The position numbers and the translations under genes were made by a program. Source: Phoronis ovalis (taxonomy: Eukaryota > Phoronida > Phoronidae). Taken from it: a stretch of DNA of 13,690 nt. The notes below the pieces were generated by a model, which saw only the letters and a program-made list of their open reading frames with translations, was not told the origin of the DNA and did no database searches. Each line of letters opens with the position of its first letter. Within the stretch, counting starts at the first letter, position 1. Positions 10,201 through 13,690 of this stretch are shown piece after piece. The stretch is taken from NCBI GenBank assembly GCA_028565635.1, contig JAOXYB010036773.1:1-13690 (forward strand), given 5' to 3'.

Positions 10201-13146
10201 ATGTATAACCCATACCTTGCCAGCAGTGGTTCGTCGGTAGAAGATTTTTCTGGTTCTCAACTTACAATGGATTTCATGACTGCTCGTCAGATGCACCAAC
10301 GTGTTGAAAATGAGGCAGCAGGACGGTTATCACCAAGAAGTCGTGAAGCTGCAACAAAAGCCGTTTTGCCTCCTGGAGTTGTAGATCCTGCTTCACTTCA
10401 ACATTATGCTTCAGCATATGGATATGCGTTACAACCTGTTCAAACCCCACAGGGTGTCATGCTTATGCCAGTTACTTCTGTAGGAATGGGACATGGAGAA
10501 AGAAAACCCATCTCACCCTCTTCTCAGAAAGATGGGTCATCACCTCGAGGAAATGACCATTCCCGACCACCAGCAAGCCCTGTAATACCTACAAGCCGAC
10601 ATGGGGAACTGAGCCATTTTACAAGTCCTAATAATAGTCAGCATAGACAAAATGTAATACAAAGAAGCATAATAACAGGAACTGGAAAACCAACAGTAAT
10701 TACTGAAGCTATATCTCCTAGAGGAAGCGATCCTAGAGATCCAAAATCATCACCAAGGTATCAAGATGACCAGGCTTTGAAAACTTTGGTAGATGTAGCA
10801 ACAAAGGCACCTTCTTTAGCCATACCTGGAGACAGACGTGATAATAGATCACCGTCAATGCAGTCACGATCACCAAGACCGCAGCGATCTTGGGAAGAAG
10901 AAAGACGGCGACATGAAGAAGAGATAAGACGCCGTAACATGGAAATTATGATGATGGCTGGTAATCGACCAAGACAGGATTCTGAACGAACACGTACTGA
11001 TTCTGAGTCATCTTTGTATGATTTAGCAGCAGTTGATAGGAGATTGATTTTAGAACAAAATCGCCAATTAATGATGGAGCAAAGTCGACAGGTGATGTTA
11101 GAAAGAGAAAATCGTAGACAGCAGCAAGAAATAGAAAAAGAACGTGGTCGTGAAAGAGAACGTATTGAGCAGATCAGACGATATCAGGCTGGTAACAGGC
11201 AGGATGTAGACTCTACTCGTTTAACGGCACCTCCTAGTGAACCATCTCGACCACGCAGTGCTGAAGTACGATTAACTCAAAATGAAGAATCAAATTCCAG
11301 TAGACCCAGTTCAGGATATAGTCAGTATACTGATCCAGAAGAAGTTAGTCGAAGATTAAAAGAATCACATTCACACCCAGAACCACATCCTCATCATAAT
11401 GAAGCCGCATCTCGACTATTTTCAGCTGCTTTTCAGAAAGATCCAACTACAAAATCAGGTGGGGACTCAACGAGTGGTTCATCTAAAATCAGTCAAGCAG
11501 CAAAAGGCTTAACAGCAGCAAGTTTAATTGATGCTATTATTGTGCACCAGATACATTATACTGAACCTGATGAATCTGTATCTTCGGTTGGCTCTGAACC
11601 TCTTACAGTGTCAGCTTCGGCAACACAGGCAGATAGTTCAAAGTCAGCACAAAGTCCAGATACTTCTAACCAAGGAGCAAGATCAGAACAGAAATCACCG
11701 GTAAAATTATTGATTCTTTTTTTCAGTACAGAAATTTATTAATGAGATTTTTAAAAGTTTACCGGTAGTGACAGCAGATATCAGCTGGCCTCTACCATTT
11801 TGTAAACTATTTAAATGTCGTAAACAACTATTTTGCATGGCCAATAAGCTAGTTAGTTCAGTGTCAGTCTCACAGGAGTCAACTTAAAATGTATGAGTTT
11901 TACTGTGAGAAACTGTTATTGAGAACACCTGAAATTTGATTGTTCCAGTTAAGGGCTTGAGATAGAAAGTGGTGTAGTATACATTTCAACCTAAGCTTTA
12001 GTAATTAAAATGAAGAGATAGACATGAAAGTGTACATTTTTAAAAAGTTAATGCTCGTAACTTTACAAATCATGACGTTAAATAGTTTGAATTTTTTAGA
12101 AAAATTGAGTTTTTCTAAATTGTAATTTTCAAAAAAATATACTGTAAGTCAAAAACTCTGTATCTACAAACTTGAAACTTTGCATAAATGAGCTATACAT
12201 ATATGTCCACAAAAACACGTCTCTTATTTTTAAAATTTTGCTTTGTTCAAAAGGTATAATTTTTTTAAATTTAACGGTCAGATCAAAATTAGTGGAATGC
12301 TGACCTTTAAGCATTGAAAATTCATAAATTTCAAAGGAAGCAAAATTTAAAAAATTTGAAACAGTTTTTTGTAGATCTATATATAAAGATAATTTTTGCC
12401 AAGTTTCAGCTGTGTATTGTGCTAGGGTTTCTGACTCACATTTTTTTGAAAATTAGTATTTTCTGCCAGCCTGACACCCCATAGTTTTCAAGTTTAATGA
12501 TTGCAGGTTTACAAACCTCACAAGTATGCTATGCGTTATGAAGAAGGGAATGCTACTTCATCCTCCATGACTACAGATTCTAAAACAAGTGGTTCTCCAC
12601 TAGATTCGAACCAAACATCCCGACCAGTAGGACTTACTGTGACAACATCTGAGGCTGAAGCTAGAAGCAACACACCTTCATCAGGTAATATCGCAGTCAA
12701 CTCGTATGTTCTAGTAGGTCTAAGATAATGGGTGAATGATCCCTTGGAGGAACATCACATATTTATTCTTTGTATTTATGTGGTCAAATTTGTTTAGCAA
12801 ATGTGATTGTATAAATAAGGTATTAGTTCTAATATTTTTGTTCAGCTTCATGTATTTAAGTAAAAGTTTCCTTTAAAAAGTGAGTCTCACATTAAAAGGT
12901 ATTCATTTTGGATCCCTCTTAATTTTAACCCACACACTCAGGAATGTCATTATAAAATGTTCCTGCACTATTTGATTTGTTGAACTGTTTCAGCTGTAAG
13001 TGGTGCATCATCACAATCTCCTGGTAGTCCAAAATCGCAACACAGTATAACGCTGGGTGAACATATAGATAACATTATTATTAAAGATTTCTACACAAAA
13101 ACAGGACCAAAAGCTGGCCCAGGAATTCTAGAGAGAATGACTCAAG
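1166..13146 (+). CDS. NCOR1: NCoR/SMRT-family nuclear receptor corepressor, partial (15 exons)
   Basis: Joined exons: 1166-1216, 2905-2989, 3425-3658, 3967-4130, 4686-4941, 5393-5507, 5881-6057, 6248-6390, 6750-6948, 7343-7552, 8185-8385, 8889-9047, 9278-11700, 12507-12684, 12994-13146. All introns are GT-AG, every phase agrees, and 1582 full codons are open. The order of blocks is diagnostic of the family: [10 protein letters not shown] segment, SANT1 (HPKNF, YYYTSKK), SANT2 ([19 protein letters not shown]), [16 protein letters not shown] repeats, LSPR, then CoRNR boxes IDAIIVHQI and IDNIIIKDF. From family knowledge, the protein is a nuclear scaffold that recruits HDAC3 to unliganded nuclear receptors and represses transcription. 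The N-terminal TBL1/GPS2-binding region and the C-terminal N1 CoRNR box lie outside the window. The symbol is a family label: an invertebrate single gene would be co-orthologous to NCOR1 and NCOR2 and equivalent to Drosophila Smrter. Confidence 0.96.
2304..2391. mobile_element. small palindromic intronic element, copy 1
   Basis: Imperfect hairpin: 2322-2343 and 2370-2391 are inverted copies (16 of 22 positions pair), preceded by a GGACCCAAAACCTTCC block at 2305-2320. The core around 2345-2390 is clearly related to 4449-4490, and the GGACCC block recurs inverted at 4502-4517, so this is one of two dispersed copies. It is too short to encode anything. A MITE remnant is likely, but I cannot see target-site duplications. 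Confidence 0.6.
2832..2882. repeat. 23-bp tandem duplication before the exon b acceptor
   Basis: Two perfect adjacent 23-bp units (2832-2854 and 2855-2877), each starting TTTCTTTGTCTGGTGATACA, followed by the first 5 bases of a third (2878-2882). The array ends 22 nt before the acceptor AG at 2903-2904, in the region where the branch point and pyrimidine tract should lie. Perfect identity suggests a recent duplication. Confidence 0.95.
2905..2989 (+). CDS. NCOR1: corepressor exon b: start of the HDAC3-activating domain
   Basis: The first base completes a codon split across the intron, then 28 codons run to a gtatgt donor at 2990. The product contains [20 protein letters not shown] and MDGLHEQE. 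This matches the N-terminal part of the deacetylase-activation domain of NCOR1/NCOR2 (vertebrate forms have ARSEHEVSEIIDGLSEQE). In the family this segment forms the helix that wraps HDAC3 ahead of SANT1. The preceding exon could be either exon a or a skipped-to exon further upstream, since the phase is the same. Confidence 0.95.
2990..3424. other. intron (435 nt)
   Basis: Donor gtatgt, acceptor atttacag. AT-rich; no repeat or coding signal stands out. The open frame that runs past the donor ends within 65 nt and is intron read-through. Confidence 0.9.
3425..3658 (+). CDS. NCOR1: corepressor exon c: DAD core and first half of SANT1
   Basis: 78 codons, phase 0 at both ends. Order of segments: a charged start, [31 protein letters not shown], then SANT1 from the Trp codon at 3569 ([32 protein letters not shown]). 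This is the deacetylase-activation domain that holds HDAC3 and inositol tetrakisphosphate. The Lys of HPKNF (codon 3620) aligns, by my recall, with human SMRT Lys449, one of the inositol-phosphate contacts, and is kept. The exon ends at the conserved LEKK/SVND junction inside SANT1. Its donor (gttggt) is weak, but the next exon continues the domain exactly. Confidence 0.97.
3659..3966. other. intron (308 nt)
   Basis: Weak donor gttggt, acceptor ttatttcag. It contains a nine-A run near 3822. The reading frame that opens at 3889 before exon d is only an extension into the intron. Nothing else is seen. Confidence 0.9.
3967..4130 (+). CDS. NCOR1: corepressor exon d: second half of SANT1
   Basis: 54 codons plus two bases, with a gtaagt donor at 4131. 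It begins [20 protein letters not shown], the third helix of SANT1, followed by a basic run ([17 protein letters not shown]) and an acidic tail. The two Tyr (codons 3991, 3994) and two Lys (4003, 4006) align with human SMRT Tyr470, Tyr471, Lys474 and Lys475 as I recall them, which bind inositol tetrakisphosphate at the HDAC3 interface. All are present, so the HDAC3-activating function is expected to be intact. The basic run could also act as a nuclear localisation signal (inference). Confidence 0.97.
4131..4685. other. intron (555 nt)
   Basis: Donor gtaagt, acceptor ttttctgcag. It contains a palindromic element with a perfect 14-bp inverted repeat (4431-4517), related to one in the large first intron. 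Otherwise AT-rich with no coding signal. Confidence 0.9.
4431..4517. mobile_element. small palindromic intronic element, copy 2
   Basis: Perfect 14-bp inverted repeat TTTTGTGAATGAAC (4433-4446) and GTTCATTCACAAAA (4476-4489) around a 29-nt loop, followed by GGAAGGTTTGGGTCC (4502-4516). The core 4449-4490 resembles 2345-2390 of copy 1, and the GGACCC block is on the opposite side, as expected for a palindromic family. It is probably a non-autonomous DNA-transposon fragment. I do not recognise the family. Confidence 0.6.
4686..4941 (+). CDS. NCOR1: corepressor exon e: first half of the Cys-rich module
   Basis: One base completing a codon, then 85 codons to a CAG/gtaagt donor. It opens with IKKE (4687-4698), a SUMO-consensus tetrapeptide, then an acidic/Ser linker. 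From 4783 the Cys-rich module begins: [19 protein letters not shown], a lone Cys at 4846, then [18 protein letters not shown] with Cys codons at 4897, 4906 and 4912. CxxC pairs with a basic tail suggest zinc coordination. Vertebrate NCOR1/2, as I recall, have only a low-complexity charged linker between the two SANT domains, so this module is a feature of the invertebrate protein. I do not know an assigned function. Confidence 0.95.
4942..5392. other. intron (451 nt)
   Basis: Donor gtaagt, acceptor tttctttag. It splits the Cys-rich module. No repeat or coding content was recognised in it. Confidence 0.9.
5393..5507 (+). CDS. NCOR1: corepressor exon f: middle of the Cys-rich module
   Basis: 38 codons plus one base. 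It starts [20 protein letters not shown], with Cys codons at 5393 and 5408 (C-x4-C) followed at once by a basic cluster, then [18 protein letters not shown]. The gtaagt donor at 5508 splits the next codon (C|AA, Gln). The basic stretch next to a cysteine pair is compatible with nucleic-acid or histone contact, or with a nuclear localisation signal; this is inference only. The dense conserved-looking residues contrast with the low-complexity linkers elsewhere in the gene. Confidence 0.94.
5508..5880. other. intron (373 nt)
   Basis: Donor gtaagt, acceptor tttctgcag. It contains a perfect 16-bp palindrome at 5787-5802. Nothing else stands out. Confidence 0.9.
5787..5802. repeat. perfect 16-bp palindrome
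   Basis: ACTAGTATATACTAGT is fully self-complementary, about 80 nt before the exon g acceptor. It may be chance in AT-rich sequence. Confidence 0.85.
5881..6057 (+). CDS. NCOR1: corepressor exon g: end of Cys module, start of SANT2
   Basis: Two bases completing a Gln codon, then 58 codons and one base. The first part, [20 protein letters not shown], closes the Cys-rich module with Cys codons at 5904, 5907 and 5916. A short linker with LVPLVPEN follows, then SANT2 starts at the Trp codon 6024 ([16 protein letters not shown]). Two donors are possible around the final Gly; only the one at 6058 (gttagt) keeps the frame into the next exon, where [12 protein letters not shown] is rebuilt. SANT2 in this family binds unmodified histone tails and so stabilises the deacetylated state. 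Confidence 0.96.
6248..6390 (+). CDS. NCOR1: corepressor exon h: main part of SANT2
   Basis: Two bases then 47 codons, ending AAG/gtgagt. It encodes [18 protein letters not shown] and [20 protein letters not shown], the second and third helices of SANT2. This is the most conserved block of the family: vertebrate NCOR1 reads GRNWAAIAKMVGTK and [13 protein letters not shown] at the same place. Role by family: histone tail binding next to the HDAC3-activating SANT1. The intron just upstream (6058-6247) is short, 190 nt, and shows nothing of note. Confidence 0.97.
6391..6749. other. intron (359 nt)
   Basis: Donor gtgagt, acceptor atttatag. The acceptor is followed by GTGAGA, so the exon itself begins with a donor-like hexamer. 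No repeat was noticed. Confidence 0.88.
6750..6948 (+). CDS. NCOR1: corepressor exon i: SESVASTV motif and acidic Ser/Asp linker
   Basis: 66 codons plus one base. It starts [20 protein letters not shown], matching the CESVASTVSA block that follows SANT2 in vertebrate NCOR1. A Ser/Asp/Glu-rich run follows (about 6810-6890), with many casein-kinase-2-like sites, and then [15 protein letters not shown]. It is likely disordered. The donor gtatta at 6949 is weak; reading through it would add about 34 codons before a stop at about 7050, so intron retention would truncate the protein after SANT2. Confidence 0.94.
6949..7342. other. intron (394 nt)
   Basis: Weak donor gtatta, acceptor tctgttgtag. 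It contains a 14-bp near-perfect tandem pair, TATACTAATACAA(G/A), at 7108-7135. Otherwise AT-rich. Confidence 0.88.
7108..7135. repeat. 14-bp tandem pair
   Basis: Two adjacent 14-bp units, 7108-7121 and 7122-7135, differing at one base. It is a small local duplication in an intron. Each unit contains TACTAAT, which resembles a branch-point sequence, but it lies about 210 nt from the acceptor, too far for the usual role. Confidence 0.85.
7343..7552 (+). CDS. NCOR1: corepressor exon j: linker with two SUMO-consensus sites
   Basis: Two bases, 69 codons, one base. The content is low-complexity (Asp, Ser, Pro). Two psi-K-x-E motifs stand out: DIKQELP (IKQE at 7351-7362) and VIKPEPG (IKPE at 7423-7434). 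Both have a nearby Pro, which is the form of a synergy-control SUMO site. NCoR is known to be SUMOylated in mammals; that these particular lysines are used is inference. The rest ([20 protein letters not shown]) is probably disordered. I have no domain match for this exon, but splice phases and the open frame place it firmly in the gene. Confidence 0.92.
7553..8184. other. intron (632 nt)
   Basis: Donor gtaaaa, acceptor ttattattag. AT-rich, with a perfect AT-only 16-bp palindrome at 7951-7966 that may be chance. No exon or element was recognised. Confidence 0.88.
8185..8385 (+). CDS. NCOR1: corepressor exon k: low-complexity linker
   Basis: Two bases, 66 codons, one base; donor gtaagt at 8386. 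The product runs [16 protein letters not shown] through a Ser/Gln-rich end ([20 protein letters not shown]). I see no motif or similarity that I can name. Support is the open frame, matching phases on both sides and good splice signals. It is a poorly conserved linker between SANT2 and the repression/receptor-binding half, and it could be alternatively spliced since both flanking introns have the same phase (201 nt, a multiple of 3). Confidence 0.85.
8386..8888. other. intron (503 nt) with hairpin element
   Basis: Donor gtaagt, acceptor atatttcag. The middle holds a long imperfect inverted repeat (8523-8714), described separately. No other content was recognised. Confidence 0.9.
8523..8714. 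mobile_element. long-hairpin MITE-like element
   Basis: The arms 8539-8567 and 8662-8690 are inverted copies with 3 mismatches in 29, including the shared core GAAACATTGTAAAGTTAC. The match continues inward by five bases (to 8573/8656). After an extra segment of about 8 nt in the right arm, it continues outward to 8523 and 8714 with mostly C/T changes. The whole would fold into a hairpin with a loop of about 80 nt. It has no coding capacity. It fits a non-autonomous DNA transposon or MITE; the family is unknown and I see no clear target-site duplication. Confidence 0.7.
8889..9047 (+). CDS. NCOR1: corepressor exon l: linker with a CoRNR-like helix
   Basis: Two bases, 52 codons, one base; donor gtgagt. 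The first half is Lys/Ser-rich ([18 protein letters not shown]). The second half holds a compact hydrophobic segment, [19 protein letters not shown] (from about 8966), that looks helical. [10 protein letters not shown] (8981-9010) resembles a CoRNR box with Ala in place of the fourth-position Ile/Val, so it may be a docking helix for another partner rather than a receptor site. The exon is 159 nt with equal phases on both sides, so skipping would keep the frame. Confidence 0.9.
9278..11700 (+). CDS. NCOR1: corepressor exon m: 2.4-kb exon, repression region and N3 CoRNR box
   Basis: Two bases then 807 codons, ending CCG/gtaaaa. In order it has: an Arg/Asp/Pro-rich stretch (about 9400-9580) with repeated DPRD; a Pro-rich region; three GSIxxGTP repeats (9889-9912, 9937-9960, 10015-10038); an aromatic/Met segment leading to [10 protein letters not shown] and RLSPR (10270-10338), matching DYITSQQMHH and LSPRE of vertebrate NCOR2; VITEAISPR; an Arg/Glu-rich helix (10891-11199); a His-rich [14 protein letters not shown]; and [16 protein letters not shown] with the CoRNR box at 11527-11553. 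This is the repression-domain half plus the first receptor-interaction motif. A start at the ATG at 9283 is not needed: the frame is open from the upstream intron and the exon continues codon C|GT. It is unusually long for an internal exon. Confidence 0.97.
9889..10038 (+). other. three GSIxxGTP repeats (NCoR family signature)
   Basis: The encoded octapeptides GSITQGTP (9889-9912), GSILTGTP (9937-9960) and SSITRGTS (10015-10038) lie within 150 nt. Human NCOR1 and NCOR2 carry several GSITQG(I/T)P copies in the corresponding region, and I know this signature from no other family. The third copy has diverged at its first and last residues. Confidence 0.9.
10891..11199 (+). other. Arg/Glu-rich predicted long helix
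   Basis: About 103 codons dominated by Arg, Glu, Gln and Met, for example [20 protein letters not shown], then [20 protein letters not shown] and [19 protein letters not shown] gap near 10950-11025 ([17 protein letters not shown]) splits it into two helical segments. Such charged helices form single-helix or coiled-coil structures. Vertebrate NCOR proteins have short RERDR-type runs nearby, but this length is notable. Confidence 0.7.
11524..11553 (+). other. CoRNR box, N3-like ([10 protein letters not shown])
   Basis: It matches the corepressor nuclear-receptor box I/L-x-x-I/V-I-x-x-x-I/L/F exactly (IDAIIVHQI, 11527-11553). The upstream GLTAAS and the QI ending match vertebrate NCOR1 N3 (FIDVIITRQI). 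Family role: a helix that docks in the coactivator groove of unliganded receptors such as thyroid hormone or ecdysone receptor. Confidence 0.92.
12095..12119. repeat. perfect 10-bp stem-loop
   Basis: TTTAGAAAAA (12095-12104) and TTTTTCTAAA (12110-12119) are exact inverted copies around a 5-nt loop. It sits directly beside the larger hairpin element and may be part of its outer edge. Confidence 0.75.
12123..12455. mobile_element. long-hairpin AT-rich element in intron
   Basis: The outer 16 bp TAATTTTCAAAAAAAT (12123-12138) is repeated exactly, inverted, at 12440-12455. Further inward, 12170-12207 pairs imperfectly with about 12372-12409 (shared GAAACTT then GCA), and TTTTTAAAATTTTGCTT near 12226 pairs with the region near 12335-12355. 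The full length is about 333 bp with no coding capacity. It looks like an old palindromic MITE. It is a different family from the element in the intron at 8523-8714. Confidence 0.65.
12507..12684 (+). CDS. NCOR1: corepressor exon n: Ser/Thr-rich linker between CoRNR boxes
   Basis: 59 codons plus one base, donor gtaata at 12685. It starts [20 protein letters not shown], then is Ser/Thr-rich ([36 protein letters not shown]). It links the N3-like and N2-like receptor boxes, and the family has a similarly variable, probably disordered linker here. There is no motif I can name apart from several Ser/Thr-Pro sites. The assignment rests on phase continuity with the exons carrying both CoRNR boxes. 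Confidence 0.92.
12685..12993. other. intron (309 nt)
   Basis: Donor gtaata (weak), acceptor ctgtttcag. AT-rich; no repeat or coding signal was seen. Confidence 0.9.
12994..13146 (+). CDS. NCOR1: corepressor exon o: N2-like CoRNR box
   Basis: Two bases, 50 codons, one base; donor gtatga at 13147 splits a Gly codon that must finish in an exon beyond the window. The product is Ser-rich ([16 protein letters not shown]), then [29 protein letters not shown] (13065-13091) fits the CoRNR consensus and matches the ITLADHICQIITQDF block of vertebrate NCOR1 (N2), including the ITL lead and the final DF. It lies 141 codons after the N3-like box. Role by family: the main docking helix for several unliganded receptors. 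It is followed by [12 protein letters not shown]. Confidence 0.95.
13065..13091 (+). other. CoRNR box, N2-like (IDNIIIKDF)
   Basis: This is an exact I-x-x-I-I-x-x-x-F match. The preceding GEH and following YTK agree with the vertebrate N2 context (ADH ... AR). It is the second receptor-interaction motif in this gene. Confidence 0.93.
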
Positions 13147-13690
13147 GTATGATTCATTTGATAGTACCAGTTTAAAGAGCTGAAGTTTTTAAATGAACAA
13201 AGACCAATGACTCTATGGTACTTGCCGACTGATGCAAAGCTCACGCCAAGAAATTTCATTTCTACTAATAGTGTAACTGAAAATCTGTTTGGTTCAGAAA
13301 TTTTGCAGGTCTAGCACTGTAATTGTATCCCCAGCAGTAGGCTGGAGGTACTTTGGATTTACCCTGCAGCCGCCGGGTCCGCCGCGTCAGATTCACTGTT
13401 ACCGAGATATCTCAAGAAGGGAATGTGATATCCATTTGAAACTTAAATCGTTTATTACTTGCATATTGACAATGAAGCCTATTGATTTTGGGGTCATTCA
13501 GAACCAAAATATTAGTGAGATATTTCAAGAATGGAATGTGGTATCCATTTGAAATTTAAATATTATATTGCATTCATAGTGACAATGAAGCCTTTTGATT
13601 TTGGGGTCATTTAAAACTAATATGGCCGACTGGCATCCACGTCAAGCGCGTCAAATTCACTGTTAGTGGGATATCTCGAGAAGGAAATGT
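13147..13690. other. start of the next intron, repeat-rich, runs off the window
   Basis: From the gtatga donor to the window edge. No further exon was recognised, and the open frame at 13289-13552 falls in repeat sequence. About 13340-13400 holds an unusually GC- and CpG-rich patch inside AT-rich sequence, followed by the repeat array described separately. Confidence 0.8.
13383..13690. repeat. about 113-bp repeat units in a 264-bp arrangement
   Basis: A block containing GAGATAT(C/T)TCAAGAA starts at 13404 and again at 13517 (113 bp apart). Both copies continue through TGACAATGAAGCC and GATTTTGGGGTCATT. A third block starts at 13668 and is cut by the window edge. The CGCGTCA-ATTCACTGTTA lead occurs before the first (13383) and third (13647) blocks, exactly 264 bp apart, but not before the second. 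So two units sit between leads, suggesting a higher-order repeat or satellite-like element that continues to the right. Confidence 0.85.

Larger units (their letters stand above)
11701..12506. other. intron (806 nt) with hairpin element
   Basis: Donor gtaaaa, acceptor gattgcag. An acceptor-like ctttttttcag lies only 26 nt after the donor (to 11726) but leads straight to a stop. The right half is filled by a long inverted repeat (12123-12455), preceded by a small perfect hairpin at 12095-12119. Otherwise AT-rich. Confidence 0.9.

Noticed and set aside
11716-11726. Acceptor-like ctttttttcag just after the exon m donor
   Set aside because: It would make a 26-nt intron and leads to a stop at once; probably a chance pyrimidine run.
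11701-11742. Large exon ending at its own stop at 11742 as a short C-terminal isoform
   Set aside because: gtaaaa at 11701 joins in phase to exon n, and a later exon carries the expected N2 box. I see no poly(A) signal close after the stop. Kept only as a possible retention product.
13289-13552. 87-codon open frame near the right edge
   Set aside because: It overlaps the repeat array and has no splice or protein support.
1-13690. Searched for tRNA, rRNA, CRISPR, operon, phage or viral features
   Set aside because: Split exons with GT-AG introns show a eukaryotic nuclear gene; no cloverleaf, spaced direct-repeat array or viral protein signature was seen.

Overview
The window is a stretch of an animal nuclear genome, AT-rich and intron-dense, and it carries one recognisable gene on the + strand: the middle and C-terminal part of an NCoR/SMRT-family nuclear receptor corepressor (vertebrate NCOR1/NCOR2, insect Smrter). 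I can join 15 coding exons (1166-13146) through GT-AG introns whose phases all agree, giving 1582 complete codons with no in-frame stop. Both ends of the gene lie outside the window: there is no start codon, promoter, stop codon or poly(A) signal of the gene here. A Cys-rich module between the SANT domains, a single NCoR-type gene rather than a clear NCOR1 or NCOR2, and small hairpin-type repeats in the introns suggest a protostome invertebrate (arthropod or mollusc). I cannot fix the species.

Layout: 1-1165 is upstream intron. 1166-1216 is a small Pro-rich exon that could be a cassette. 2905-4130 encodes the HDAC3-activating domain with SANT1. 4686-5918 encodes an 11-cysteine module spread over three exons. 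5881-6390 encodes the end of that module and SANT2. 6750-9047 holds four exons of low-complexity acidic, Ser-rich linker with two SUMO-consensus sites. 9278-11700 is a 2.4-kb exon with an Arg/Asp-rich stretch, three GSIxxGTP repeats, an LSPR block, an Arg/Glu-rich helix and a receptor-interaction motif (CoRNR, N3-like). 12507-13146 carries the next linker and a second CoRNR motif (N2-like). The last CoRNR motif (N1) and the C-terminus are expected downstream.

From family knowledge, the product is a nuclear scaffold. Its SANT1 region binds and activates HDAC3 with inositol tetrakisphosphate, SANT2 contacts histone tails, and the CoRNR motifs dock on unliganded nuclear receptors, so that target genes are deacetylated and silenced.

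The introns hold several structures that the gene does not explain: two related small palindromic elements (2304-2391, 4431-4517), two long-hairpin MITE-like elements (8523-8714, 12123-12455), a 23-bp tandem duplication just before an acceptor, a roughly 113/264-bp repeat at the right edge, and several perfect palindromes. I found no RNA gene, CRISPR array, viral sequence or second gene.
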